The position numbers and the translations under genes are program-made. From assembly GCA_905215345.1 (NCBI GenBank), contig CAJMPR010000020.1:1-64000 (forward strand): DNA of 64,000 bases, read 5' to 3'. The stretch's first letter is position 1. Each line of letters begins with the position of its first letter. The notes under the pieces were generated by a model. That model was given only the letters and a program-made list of their open reading frames with translations. It was not told the DNA's origin and made no database searches. Below are positions 51,302 through 61,400 of the stretch, in pieces. Source of the stretch: an uncultured bacterium (lineage in GTDB: Bacteria > Bacteroidota > Bacteroidia > Bacteroidales > Bacteroidaceae).

Positions 51302-52534
51302 ATGAAACATAACATCATTACACTTCTTTGTTTCTTATGTGCCGCTCCATTAAGTACATTTGCCCAACAAGTTGAAACTGCCAGTTTTACCGTAGTGGTT
51401 AAAAACCAATGGAATAAAGCCAAGACGGATGAACCGATAATAATTCGCCTCAATGAAGTAAAACCTTCTTTCCGTGTACGCTCGGCTGTCGTGATGAACG
51501 GCGACGAAGAAATCCCCTCTCAACTCGATGACTTGAACGGCGACTTGAAAGCCGATGAACTGGCATTTGTTATCGACATGCCGGCCCAAAGCAAGAAAAC
51601 GCTGACAGTTACTTTGTCTTCTGCCAAGAGTGACAAGACCTATCCTGCACGTGTATTCGCGGAATTACTGGTGCGTGAACCCAAGAAGCAACAACATGCT
51701 CCGGTGCAATCGGTTACCGCCCCCGGAACCACCAACTTCTATAATATGTTGCAGCACCACGGTCCTGCTTTCGAATCGGAACTCGTAGCCTACCGCGTGT
51801 ACTTCAATGCCAAGCAAACGGTTGATCCGTACGGCAAATTCAATAAAGGACTGGAAATCAAGGAAAGCCAGTTCTATCCTACCGACGAACAGCTTGCACG
51901 CGGTTTCGGCGACGATGTGCTGATGGTAGGCAACAGTTGCGGCATCGGTGCTCTGAAAGGTTGGGACGGCAGTAAAGCCACCCATATCGAACCGGTAGCT
52001 TTCCGCACGGAGAGTATCCTTGCCTACGGCCCTATCCGTACCGTGACCGACATAACCGTGAAAGGTTGGGACTATCAGGGTAAAGAGTTGAATATGACCA
52101 ACCGTTATATCCTTTATGCCGGACACCGTGACCTATTGGTGGAAACATTCTTCGACGAGCCGTTGAAAGACGAGGTTTTCTGTACCGGTGTACAAAATAT
52201 CATGGGCAATGAAACGCTCTCCGATTCCGACCACAAAGGGTTGGTAGGCAGCTGGGGAAGACACTGGCCGGTAAACGATACCGTAAAATATGCTAAAGAA
52301 ACCATCGGTATCGCCACTTATATCCCGCAGAGATACGTCGGCAAGGAAGCAAAAGACAAAGATAACTTCCTCTATACAGTTTCCGCACCGGATAGCGACC
52401 GATTCCATTACTATACGATGTTCACTTCCTGTAAAGAAACATTCGGTTATTCCACTCCGGAAGCATGGTTCGCATATATGCGGAAGTGGAAAGAAGAACT
52501 GGAACATCCGGTACTGTTAAAAATAGGAAGATAG
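51302..52534 (+). CDS. DUF4861 protein
   Basis: A 410-aa exported protein with a signal peptide (about 1-21, cut after TFAQQ), matching DUF4861 by the opening VVVKNQWNKAKTDEPIIIRL and the GHRDLLVETFFDEPL segment. The start is MKHNIIT at 51302; a longer reading from 51242 lacks a normal signal sequence. DUF4861 proteins are often found in pectin loci of Bacteroides and are suspected glycan-active or glycan-binding proteins; the reaction is not known to me. It lies between the GH78 fusion and GH43 genes in the same operon. Confidence 0.88.
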   Translation: MKHNIITLLCFLCAAPLSTFAQQVETASFTVVVKNQWNKAKTDEPIIIRLNEVKPSFRVRSAVVMNGDEEIPSQLDDLNGDLKADELAFVIDMPAQSKKTLTVTLSSAKSDKTYPARVFAELLVREPKKQQHAPVQSVTAPGTTNFYNMLQHHGPAFESELVAYRVYFNAKQTVDPYGKFNKGLEIKESQFYPTDEQLARGFGDDVLMVGNSCGIGALKGWDGSKATHIEPVAFRTESILAYGPIRTVTDITVKGWDYQGKELNMTNRYILYAGHRDLLVETFFDEPLKDEVFCTGVQNIMGNETLSDSDHKGLVGSWGRHWPVNDTVKYAKETIGIATYIPQRYVGKEAKDKDNFLYTVSAPDSDRFHYYTMFTSCKETFGYSTPEAWFAYMRKWKEELEHPVLLKIGR

Positions 52535-52579
52535 CACAACAGTTATTAACGAATTAAACTGCTGTAAATAAGCAGGTTG

Positions 52580-52667
52580 TTCCACACGCATGCGGAACGC
52601 GTGCGAGGCGCATGCGGAACACGTGCGGGAAGCGTGCGGAATACGTTCCATACGTATACAGAACAGA
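52580..52667. repeat. Degenerate tandem repeat, 22/11-bp period (array C)
   Basis: Four exact 22-bp units start at 52580, 52602, 52624 and 52646. Inside, five 11-bp steps begin at 52591 with TGCGGAACGCG, TGCGAGGCGCA, TGCGGAACACG, TGCGGGAAGCG and TGCGGAATACG. It is markedly G+C rich against A+T-rich surroundings and lies between the DUF4861 and GH43 genes of one operon, so it should be transcribed. Same layout as arrays at 4394 and 38490. Confidence 0.82.
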
Positions 52668-52710
52668 AGCGAAAAGGTTTTAAACATTTTATAACATTCA
52701 AATTAATACC

Positions 52711-54390
52711 ATGAACATTCAAAAAGCGTTATTAGGACTTAGCCTATTGCTCGCCCTACCGCTGGCAGCTCAAGAACAAAGTTATGTATCCGAGGTCTGG
52801 TGCCCAGACTTAGGAAACGGAAAGTATAAAAACCCTGTATTTTATGCCGACTATTCCGACCCGGATGCTTGTCGTGTAGGCGACGATTTCTATATGACTT
52901 CATCCAGCTTCAACTGCCTGCCCGGTTTGCAAATATTGCACTCCAAGGACTTGGTAAATTGGAGCATCATCGGTGCCGCCGTGCCTTATGCCCTTCCTCC
53001 CGTCGAAACGCCCGAACGTCCGGAACACGGTAACCGTGTATGGGCACCCGCCATACGTCACCACAACGGTGAGTTCTACATCTTCTGGGGAGACCCCGAC
53101 CAGGGCGCTTTCATGGTGAAAGCCAAAGACCCGAAAGGTCCGTGGACAGAGCCCGTACTCGTGAAGCCGGCCAAAGGCATTATCGACACCTGCCCTTTCT
53201 GGGATGAAGACGGAAAAGTATATATGGTTCACGCTTATGCAGGAAGTCGTGCCGGATTGAAAAGCATCATTTCCATCTGCGAACTGAATGCGGATGCCAC
53301 CCAGGCTATTACTCAATCTCGCGTCATTTTCGACGGACATGAAGCGCACCAGACTTGCGAAGGTCCCAAGCTCTACAAAAGAGGAGATTATTACTACATT
53401 TTCCACCCGGCAGGCGGTGTGCCCACAGGATGGCAGGTCGTACTCCGTTCCAAGAATTTATATGGTCCTTACGAATGGAAAAAAGTATTGGCACAAGGCG
53501 ATAGTCCGGTAAACGGCCCTCACCAAGGTGCATGGGTAGACACCACTACCGGCGAAGATTGGTTCCTGCACTTCCAGGATGTAGGTGCTTACGGACGATT
53601 GGTTCATCTGCAACCTATGAAGTGGGTTAATGGCTGGCCTGTTATCGGTGTAGATAAAGACGGCGACGGTTGCGGTGATCCCGTTATGACATACAAGAAG
53701 CCGAATGTTGGCAAAACTTATCCCATCTGCAACCCGCAGGAAAGTGATGAGTTCAACGGATATACGCTCTCTCCGCAATGGCAGTGGCATGCCAATATTA
53801 ATGAGAAGTGGGCTTACTATGCAGGTGACCAAAGTATCGTACGCCTCTATTCCTATCCGGTGGTAAAAGAATACAGGAATTTGTGGGATGTAGCCAATCT
53901 GCTGTTGCAAAAGACTCCTTCGGATAACTTCACCGCTACCATGAAGCTGACGTTCAAACCTACTGACAAGTACAAAGGCGAACGTACCGGATTGGTAGTA
54001 ATGGGTCTTGACTATGCAGGATTGATTCTTGAAAATACAGATAAAGGTCTGGTACTCTCTCAAGTATCCTGTCCCAAAGCTGAAAAGGGTACTCCCGAAG
54101 AAGTAAACGGAACTGTGGACTTGAAGGATAACACCGTTTACCTGCGGGTCAAGTTCAGTTGTGACGGAAAGAAAATCTCTCAAAGTGAGGGCGGACATGA
54201 CTTGCTGGTAATGTGTAACTTCAGTTACAGTCTCGACGGAAAGAAATACCAATCACTCGGCAAAGCGTTCCAAGCTAAAGAAGGTAAATGGATTGGCGCC
54301 AAGGTCGGTATGTTCTGTACCCGTCCCGGCATTGTAACCAATGACGGCGGATGGGCAGATGTTGACTGGTTCAGGATTACTAAAAAGTAA
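52711..54390 (+). CDS. GH43 glycoside hydrolase with C-terminal beta-sandwich
   Basis: A 559-aa exported enzyme with a signal peptide (1-20, cut after LPLAAQ). The five-bladed GH43 propeller has the base Asp50 in ADYSDPDACRVGDDFY, the pKa-modulating Asp in IIDTCPFWDEDGK and the acid Glu in HQTCEGPKLYKRGDY. The C-terminal 200 residues form the beta-sandwich (xylosidase C2 type) that caps many GH43 active sites. Family activities are arabinofuranosidase, xylosidase or galactosidase; in this pectin setting removal of arabinose or galactose side chains is likely. It is the last gene before the operon terminator at 54578. Confidence 0.93.
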   Translation: MNIQKALLGLSLLLALPLAAQEQSYVSEVWCPDLGNGKYKNPVFYADYSDPDACRVGDDFYMTSSSFNCLPGLQILHSKDLVNWSIIGAAVPYALPPVETPERPEHGNRVWAPAIRHHNGEFYIFWGDPDQGAFMVKAKDPKGPWTEPVLVKPAKGIIDTCPFWDEDGKVYMVHAYAGSRAGLKSIISICELNADATQAITQSRVIFDGHEAHQTCEGPKLYKRGDYYYIFHPAGGVPTGWQVVLRSKNLYGPYEWKKVLAQGDSPVNGPHQGAWVDTTTGEDWFLHFQDVGAYGRLVHLQPMKWVNGWPVIGVDKDGDGCGDPVMTYKKPNVGKTYPICNPQESDEFNGYTLSPQWQWHANINEKWAYYAGDQSIVRLYSYPVVKEYRNLWDVANLLLQKTPSDNFTATMKLTFKPTDKYKGERTGLVVMGLDYAGLILENTDKGLVLSQVSCPKAEKGTPEEVNGTVDLKDNTVYLRVKFSCDGKKISQSEGGHDLLVMCNFSYSLDGKKYQSLGKAFQAKEGKWIGAKVGMFCTRPGIVTNDGGWADVDWFRITKK

Positions 54391-54449
54391 CCTAAAGTTC
54401 GATATAACAACTTATGCTCATTTCTTGCACGGATTTTGAGCTTTTCGCC

Positions 54450-54548
54450 ACAGAGTACACAGAAAATTAATCTTGATACTCGCTACGCTCTGAATGACAA
54501 AATGTTTCTCCGCGTGAAAATAGATTCCGTGCCTTCTGTATACTCTGT
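54450..54548. repeat. Inverted repeat (ACAGAGTACACAGAA type)
   Basis: ACAGAGTACACAGAA (54450-54464) pairs with TTCTGTATACTCTGT (54534-54548), 14 of 15 bases. It lies after GH43 and before the terminator. The arm wording resembles the left arm of the element at 34959. Confidence 0.55.
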
Positions 54549-54577
54549 AATGAAAATTTCCGGTTAGTCCCCTATAT

Positions 54578-54615
54578 AACCCTCGTGAGGCATCTACATC
54601 TCCCTCACGAGGGTT
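54578..54615 (+). terminator. Terminator of the GH28-GH78-DUF4861-GH43 operon
   Basis: Perfect 13-bp stem AACCCTCGTGAGG (54578-54590) with 54603-54615 and a 12-nt loop, followed by a short TT run. It separates the first pectin operon from the HAD-GH95 genes. Confidence 0.9.
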
Positions 54616-54651
54616 TTATGTATCCGATTATGGGAAATGGAGGGAATATCG

Positions 54652-54659
54652 TATCTTTG
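54652..54659 (+). promoter_or_regulatory. -7 box for the HAD gene of the pectin locus
   Basis: TATCTTTG is an exact -7 match. Transcription would begin near 54666, which excludes the longer reading from 54637 and supports the ATG at 54682. Confidence 0.6.
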
Positions 54660-54681
54660 CATACAACTAAATCAGGAAACA

Positions 54682-55359
54682 ATGAAGAAACTAATTATAT
54701 TCGACCTCGACGGTACGTTATTGAATACCATTGCCGACCTTGCACAAAGCACTAACCATGCTTTACATACCTTAGGCTATCCAACCCACGAAGAAACCGC
54801 CTACAACTACATGGTAGGCAACGGAATCAACAAACTGTTTGAACGTGCGCTTCCCGAAGGAGAGAAAACGGAAGAGAACGTACTTCGTGTCCGTAAGGAA
54901 TTCATCCCTTATTATGATGTCCATAATGCGGATAAAAGCCGTCCCTATCCCGGTATTACCGAGCTACTGACACAGCTACAAGCCCAGGGATTGCTATTGG
55001 CGGTTGCTTCCAACAAATATCAGGCGGCAACGGAGAAACTGATTGCCCATTACTTCCCTGAAATACACTTTACCGCCGTATTCGGACAACGGGACGGAGT
55101 CAATGTAAAACCCGATCCTGTTATCGTGGAAGATATACTGTCCATAGCCCGGATAGCCAAAGAAGATGTATTGTATGTAGGAGATTCAGGAGTGGATATG
55201 CAAACCGCAATCAATGCCGGTGTAACCGCTTGCGGAGTAACTTGGGGCTTTCGTCCGCGCAAAGAACTGGAAGAGTTCCATCCGGATTATATAGTGGATA
55301 AAGCGGAAGACATACTCCCCCTCACTCCCTCAAAGGGGAAGATTGATAGTCCGCAATAG
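54682..55359 (+). CDS. HAD hydrolase, phosphoglycolate phosphatase-like
   Basis: A 225-aa cytoplasmic HAD phosphatase with a cap domain of the beta-phosphoglucomutase/Gph type. Motif I is IIFDLDGTLLNTIADLA (nucleophile Asp8), motif II is ASNKYQAA, the conserved Lys lies in GVNVKPDP and motif IV is YVGDSGVDMQTA. Family members act on phosphoglycolate or small sugar phosphates. It starts at MKKLIIF (54682) after its own promoter. Sitting inside the pectin locus may be chance, or it may dephosphorylate a product of pectin-sugar catabolism. Confidence 0.9.
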   Translation: MKKLIIFDLDGTLLNTIADLAQSTNHALHTLGYPTHEETAYNYMVGNGINKLFERALPEGEKTEENVLRVRKEFIPYYDVHNADKSRPYPGITELLTQLQAQGLLLAVASNKYQAATEKLIAHYFPEIHFTAVFGQRDGVNVKPDPVIVEDILSIARIAKEDVLYVGDSGVDMQTAINAGVTACGVTWGFRPRKELEEFHPDYIVDKAEDILPLTPSKGKIDSPQ

Positions 55360-55490
55360 TATTCATCATTCCCTTTAGGGGAGTGAGGGATTAAAAGTAA
55401 GCAAAAACAACACCTTTTCCGCCAAAAGTTCTCCTTCTAAGTGTAAAAATCTGCTTATCATTGCAATCTGAATACTAAAACTGAAAAACG

Positions 55491-57965
55491 ATGAAGAAAT
55501 GGTTACTAATTCCTCTTGCCATCTGCTGCTTAGGAGGAAAAGCACATGCACAAGAAGAGAATAACTTAAAGCTATGGTATAGTCAACCTGCCGCGCAATG
55601 GGTGGAAGCATTACCACTGGGTAACGGACGTTTAGGTGCAATGGTCTATGGGGACCCCGTCCACGAGCAGTTCCAACTTAATGAAGAAACCATATGGGGC
55701 GGCTCACCTTATAACAATACGAACCCCAAAGCTAAAGAAGCGTTACCACGCATCCGTCAGCTTATCTTTGAAGGTAAAAATCAAGAAGCACAGGCCCTTT
55801 GCGGGCCTACAATCTGTTCGCCAACCGCCAACGGAATGCCTTATCAAACTATCGGGTCATTGCACCTCGATTTTGAGGGGACGAACGGATACAATAATTA
55901 TTACCGGGACTTGAATATTGAGAAAGCAATATCCACCACCCGGTTTACTGTAAATGGAATAACTTATACGCGAGAAGCATTCACATCCTTCCCCGACCAG
56001 TTGTTGGTTATCCGGCTGACTGCTTCACAGAAGAAAAGTATTTCTTTTACCGCCCGCTACACCACTCCTTATAAAGATAATGTGGAATATTGCATTTCCC
56101 CCCGCAAGGAATTGCAATTAAACGGTAAAGCCAATGACCACGAAGGTATTCCGGGAAAAGTCCGGTTCACCACACTTACCCGTATTGAAAACAATGGCGG
56201 TACTCTGGAAGCAACCTCCGACAGTACCCTGCAAGTTAAGAATGCCAATAGCGTAACTATCTATGTTTCCACCGGAACCAACTTCATAAATTACAAGGAT
56301 ATTTCGGGAGATCCGTTGAAAACCGCACAAAGATACCTGACTCGAATCAATAAGAATTATGAGAAAGGTAAAGCCGCTCACATTAATGCTTACAAGAAGT
56401 TCTTCGACCGCGTATCGCTTGATTTAGGCAGCAATGCCCAGTCTCAGAAACCAACAGACCTGCGTGTAAAGGAGTTCAGTACAGCTTTCGATCCGCAAAT
56501 GGCGGCACTATACTTCCAGTTTGGCCGTTATCTGCTGATATGCAGTTCGCAACCGGGCGGACAGGCAGCAAACCTGCAAGGTATCTGGAATTATCAGCTC
56601 CGTGCTCCCTGGGATGGGAAATATACCACGGATATCAACGTGGAAATGAACTATTGGCCAGCAGAAAGCACCTCTCTATCAGAGATGCATGAACCTTTCT
56701 TAAAGTTGGTCAAAGAAGCAGCCCTGCAAGGACGCGAAAGTGCGGCGATGTATGGTTGTCGTGGCTGGACACTGCATCATAATACCGATATATGGCGCAG
56801 CACAGGAGCTGTAGACGGTCCCGGATATGCCATATGGCCTACTTGTAATGCATGGTTCTGCCAGCACTTGTGGGATCGTTACCTTTTCTCCGGTGATAAA
56901 AGTTATCTGACGGAGGTTTATCCGTTAATGCGCGGGGCATGCGAGTTTTACCTGGACTTCCTGGTACGCGAGCCTAAAAATAACTGGCTGGTAGTAGCTC
57001 CCTCTTATTCACCAGAAAATCGTCCGGTTGTAAACGGTAAACGTGACTTTGTAGTAGTGGCGGGAACCACCATGGACAATCAAATGGTATATGACCTTTT
57101 TAAGAACACAATCGAAGCAGCCGGACTGATGAACGAAAACAACGTATTCATCGACAGTTTGCAGTCAGTAGCACAACATTTGGCCCCAATGCAGGTAGGT
57201 CGTTGGGGACAATTACAAGAGTGGATGGAAGACTGGGACAATCCCCAGGATCATCACCGCCACGTTTCCCACTTATGGGGACTATATCCCGGACGACAAA
57301 TCAGTGCTTATCACTCGCCAATTCTGTTCGAAGCCGCCAAGAAGTCTTTAATAAGCCGTGGTGACCATTCCACCGGTTGGTCAATGGGTTGGAAAGTCTG
57401 TCTGTGGGCACGACTACTCGACGGCAATCATGCATATAAATTAATTACTGAACAACTACACCCTACTACCGATGAAAAAGGACAGAACGGTGGTACTTAT
57501 CCTAACCTGTTCGATGCTCATCCCCCTTTCCAGATTGACGGTAACTTCGGCTGCACTGCCGGTATCGCGGAAATGCTTGTACAAAGCCATGACGGTGCCA
57601 TCCATCTTCTACCCGCATTGCCTGACGTTTGGGAACATGGAACAGTAAAAGGTATCCGTTGCCGGGGTGGTTTCGTTCTTGATGAAATGAAGTGGGAAAA
57701 GGGACAGTTGCAATCAGCTACCCTTATTTCTACCATCGGCGGAATATTACGCATTCGAACTGCTTTTCCTTTGTACTTGAATGGGGAAAAATTGTTACCG
57801 ATTTCAGAAGAGAGAGCTAAAAATTCACTTTTACAGTCGCAAGAGATACGTAAACCTTTAGTAGCAGCCAATGCACCGCTAACAGTACCGGAGTATACCC
57901 AAACATACCTTTATGATATTGAAACCAAAGCCGGAGAGAGCTATGTACTAACCTGCCGGTTTTAA
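55491..57965 (+). CDS. GH95 alpha-L-fucosidase/galactosidase
   Basis: An 824-aa exported enzyme with a signal peptide (about 1-20, cut after AHAQ). GH95 order: N-terminal beta domain (KLWYSQPAAQWVEALPLGNG), helical linker, (alpha/alpha)6 barrel with NVEMNYWPAESTSLSEMHEP and the HHNTDIWRSTGAVDGP loop, and a C-terminal beta domain with FQIDGNFGCTAGIAEML. The family inverts alpha-1,2-L-fucosyl or alpha-L-galactosyl linkages, found in xyloglucan and rhamnogalacturonan II. In a pectin locus removal of terminal fucose or L-galactose from a side chain is the best guess. It is followed by a long hairpin and the SusC/SusD operon. Confidence 0.94.
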   Translation: MKKWLLIPLAICCLGGKAHAQEENNLKLWYSQPAAQWVEALPLGNGRLGAMVYGDPVHEQFQLNEETIWGGSPYNNTNPKAKEALPRIRQLIFEGKNQEAQALCGPTICSPTANGMPYQTIGSLHLDFEGTNGYNNYYRDLNIEKAISTTRFTVNGITYTREAFTSFPDQLLVIRLTASQKKSISFTARYTTPYKDNVEYCISPRKELQLNGKANDHEGIPGKVRFTTLTRIENNGGTLEATSDSTLQVKNANSVTIYVSTGTNFINYKDISGDPLKTAQRYLTRINKNYEKGKAAHINAYKKFFDRVSLDLGSNAQSQKPTDLRVKEFSTAFDPQMAALYFQFGRYLLICSSQPGGQAANLQGIWNYQLRAPWDGKYTTDINVEMNYWPAESTSLSEMHEPFLKLVKEAALQGRESAAMYGCRGWTLHHNTDIWRSTGAVDGPGYAIWPTCNAWFCQHLWDRYLFSGDKSYLTEVYPLMRGACEFYLDFLVREPKNNWLVVAPSYSPENRPVVNGKRDFVVVAGTTMDNQMVYDLFKNTIEAAGLMNENNVFIDSLQSVAQHLAPMQVGRWGQLQEWMEDWDNPQDHHRHVSHLWGLYPGRQISAYHSPILFEAAKKSLISRGDHSTGWSMGWKVCLWARLLDGNHAYKLITEQLHPTTDEKGQNGGTYPNLFDAHPPFQIDGNFGCTAGIAEMLVQSHDGAIHLLPALPDVWEHGTVKGIRCRGGFVLDEMKWEKGQLQSATLISTIGGILRIRTAFPLYLNGEKLLPISEERAKNSLLQSQEIRKPLVAANAPLTVPEYTQTYLYDIETKAGESYVLTCRF

Positions 57966-58021
57966 CCCAAAATACATACCTAAGCTCCGCAAACAGACAA
58001 TAAAAATTGATGTTTAGCAAT

Positions 58022-58063
58022 TAGATTATTAGGAAGAATACGTATATTCTCTCTAATAATCTA
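58022..58063 (+). terminator. Long hairpin after GH95
   Basis: TAGATTATTA (58022-58031) pairs with 58054-58063, and the inner AGAATA (58035-58040) with TATTCT (58045-58050), giving a nearly continuous 19-bp stem with a 4-nt loop. No U tract follows, so it may be a stability or weak termination element. Confidence 0.65.
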
Positions 58064-58367
58064 TTGTGGAACATCATTTATGCCTCCATTAACATTATGC
58101 CCCCTAATAGATAACAAAAAATACGAGGCTAAAAACAATAATCACACATCTACTTTTTCATATAAATCGACATTTACATTGAAGAATCAACAGTGTGCTC
58201 GAACACACAAATGAGAAAATCACTAAACTGTTAACTGTAACATAACAATAAAGAACCATCATTGATCACCATATACAAAATACATCCGTGGGACTCTCTC
58301 ATTTATTAAGAAGCAATATTTCCACAAAGAATATCAAAAAATACTAATCCGTCCTTTCAATAGTTTG

Positions 58368-58375
58368 TATGTTTG
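58368..58375 (+). promoter_or_regulatory. -7 box for the SusC/SusD operon
   Basis: TATGTTTG is an exact -7 match, 72 bp upstream of the SusC start. Induction presumably needs a sensor/regulator that lies outside the window. Confidence 0.5.
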
Positions 58376-58447
58376 CACGCAACAACCAAGGAAAACACTA
58401 CATATAGATGTTAGCCTTACTATTTAATAACTATAAAAAACAAACTT

Positions 58448-61400
58448 ATGAATCTAAAAAGACTTGCCAAAAGGGCATTAGCTACTCTGTCATTGAGTAT
58501 GTTGTGTTTAGTCGCTTTTGCACAGGGTCACCAAGTAACAGGTACCGTTATAGACGGTACGGGCGAACCTATTATCGGTGCAAATGTATTGGAAGTGGGT
58601 ACCACTAATGGTGTAATCACTGACATTGACGGTAACTTTAAACTCAACGTACAACCCAATGCTAAACTCCAAGTATCATTTATCGGTTACATTTCGCAAA
58701 CAATTGCCGTGGGAAACCAGAAGGAATTTAAAATTATACTGAAAGATGACTCCAAAGCTTTGGACGAAGTAGTAGTAATCGGGTATGGTACAGTAAAAAA
58801 ACGTGATTTAACGGGTTCCGTTGCTTCTGTTAACAATGAAACATTGACTGCCAATCCGGTATCAGACGTAGCACAAGCATTGCAGGGAAGACTTCCAGGT
58901 GTATCTGTTATGAGTCAGGACGGTCGTCCGGATGCTGAAGTATCCATCCGTGTACGTGGTGGCGGTTCTGTAACACAAAGTAATGATCCTCTATTTGTAG
59001 TAGACGGATTTCCTGTAAGTAGTATTTCGGATATTCCGGCTGACCAAATTGAATCGATAGATGTATTGAAAGATGCATCTTCTACAGCCATCTATGGTGC
59101 ACGTGGTGCCAACGGTGTAATCTTGATAACAACTAAAGGCGCTAAAACTGATAAAATATCTGTTACCTATAACGGATATGTACAAACCAAAAAAGCAGCT
59201 AACACATTAGATGTATTAAACGCTCAACAATATATGGAATATTGGTGGGGATATAATACCGGTTATGGTACATCTTATGCAGATGGTTTTGCTAAATACT
59301 ACGGCTTAGGTTCCAAATATGGCAATCACTATAACGATTATGCCAATGTTGATGTACACAACTACACAGACGATATTTACCGTTCCGCTTTTAGCCACAA
59401 CCATAATATCAATATTTCAGGAGGTAGCGAGAAAACCAAGGTTGCATTCAACGCGAATTACCTGAACGATCAAGGTATTAAAATCAATTCCGGCCTGGAT
59501 CGTGCAAACTTCTCTTTGAAACTACAACAAGAAATACTTAAAAACTTAAAAGTAGATTTCGACATTCGCTATGTAGAAACAAAAATTAATGGCGTAGAAG
59601 ATAATGCAGTCAACGGTCGTGGTTCATTAACTTCTTCTGCTTATATGTATTTGCCTATCGATAATCCATTAGGAGGAGTAGATTATACAGAAGCCTCCGG
59701 TGGTTTTGGTAATGGTGACATCTTTATTGATAAGAGTAAAGGAACACCTGTAGAATTGATTAATGATATTACAAACAAAACCAACCGTCAGAACTTCCGT
59801 ACAACAGCTGCTGTAACTTGGGATATTATCAAAGGTTTAAGCCTACGTTCCGAATTTGGTTTCAGCCGTGGTCACAATCAGACTAACTATTATGAAGATG
59901 GCCTGACAAACAGTTACAAATATGCCAAAATCACCAAAGGTGACAGTAAGGATTTGCGCTCTGTTACAACATTGAATTATGAAGTAAAAGGACTCGGAGA
60001 AAATAATAAACTTTCATTCTTACTCGGTAACGAATTCTTGAAATCCGAATCCAATTCATCTTGGATGTCCGGTAAAGGTTATCCCGATAGCTTTGACTAC
60101 AATAAGACCATCGGACTTATCAACATGTGGCAAACAGAAGGCCTTTTCCAAAACACTTTAGGAACTCCGAGTAAAACGGTTTCATTCTTTGCCCGTGGCA
60201 ACTACTCTTTGTTAGACCGTTATCTGTTTACCGCTACATTCCGCGCCGACGGTTCTTCTAAATTCGCCCCTAATCATCGTTGGGGATACTTCCCTGCCGG
60301 AGCTTTTGCCTGGCGTATATCTGACGAACCTTTCATGGCAAATACAAAAAAATGGTTAGACAACTTAAAACTCCGCTTATCATTCGGTACGGCAGGTAGT
60401 GATAATATCAGCCCCAGCCTTTGGAAAGAAACATGGATAGCTTCTACTGAAAGCATCAATGGAGAAAACGTTACAGTATTCAAACCGGAAGGATTGTATC
60501 CTAATGAGAACTTGAAATGGGAAACTACCATTTCACGAAATTTAGGTCTTGACTTCGGTTTCTGGAACAACCGTCTCTATGGTACTATCGACCTCTATTG
60601 GAATACCACAAAAGACTTGTTAATGTGCGTGCCTATTGACGAAACCACCGGTTATTCCTATCAATATGACAACATCGGAAAGACTTCTAATAAAGGTATC
60701 GAACTTTCTTTGGGTGCAGACATCGTACGTACAAAAGACTTCAAATTAAGCATTAGCGCAACTTATAACTATAATAAGAACAACATTGATGAATTGTCCG
60801 AAGGTATTACCACCAGCTATGGTAGTGGTTGGGCTTCTTCTGATACATCTCCTATCTACGATTACACATTCTCTGTTGGCAAACCCGTCGGATTAATTCG
60901 CGCATACGCCAGCGACGGTTTTTATAAGGTCAACGATTTCAACTATGACTCTGCTACGGGTACATATACGTTAAAGAACGGCGTAACCGATATGCCATCT
61001 GTTGACAAGGGCTATGGTACTTATCCCAATCCGTTCAAGATAGCAGATGGCCAACAGGCTTTCCCCGGTGCTATGAAGTTACGTGATGCAGATGGTGATG
61101 GCAATGCAGATCTTGAAGAATTTGAAGTGAATCCCAAACATACCGGTGGTTTCAATATTAACGCTACCTACAAGAACTTCGATTTAAACGCCGCATTCAG
61201 TTGGACTGCCGGTGGACACGTTTATAACGTAGCATCTTTACTGAACATGTATGGTAATGGTAATGGAAGTATTGGCGCTAACCGCTTGGCAGTAGTCAAT
61301 GATTGCTTCAAATACTATCAAGTAGACAATAATGGCGAACTTCAGGCTGTAACAGATCCAACTGCCTTAGAGTCACTGAACGCTAATGCCAAGTATTATT

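Larger units (their letters stand above)
57966..58447. other. Spacer before SusC with hairpin and -7 box
   Basis: About 480 bp, A+T rich, no gene. It holds the hairpin at 58022-58063 and the SusC -7 box at 58368-58375. I see nothing else of note. Confidence 0.6.

Noticed and set aside
53458..54252. 264-codon open frame on the minus strand inside GH43
   Set aside because: A shadow of the GH43 reading frame; no domain.
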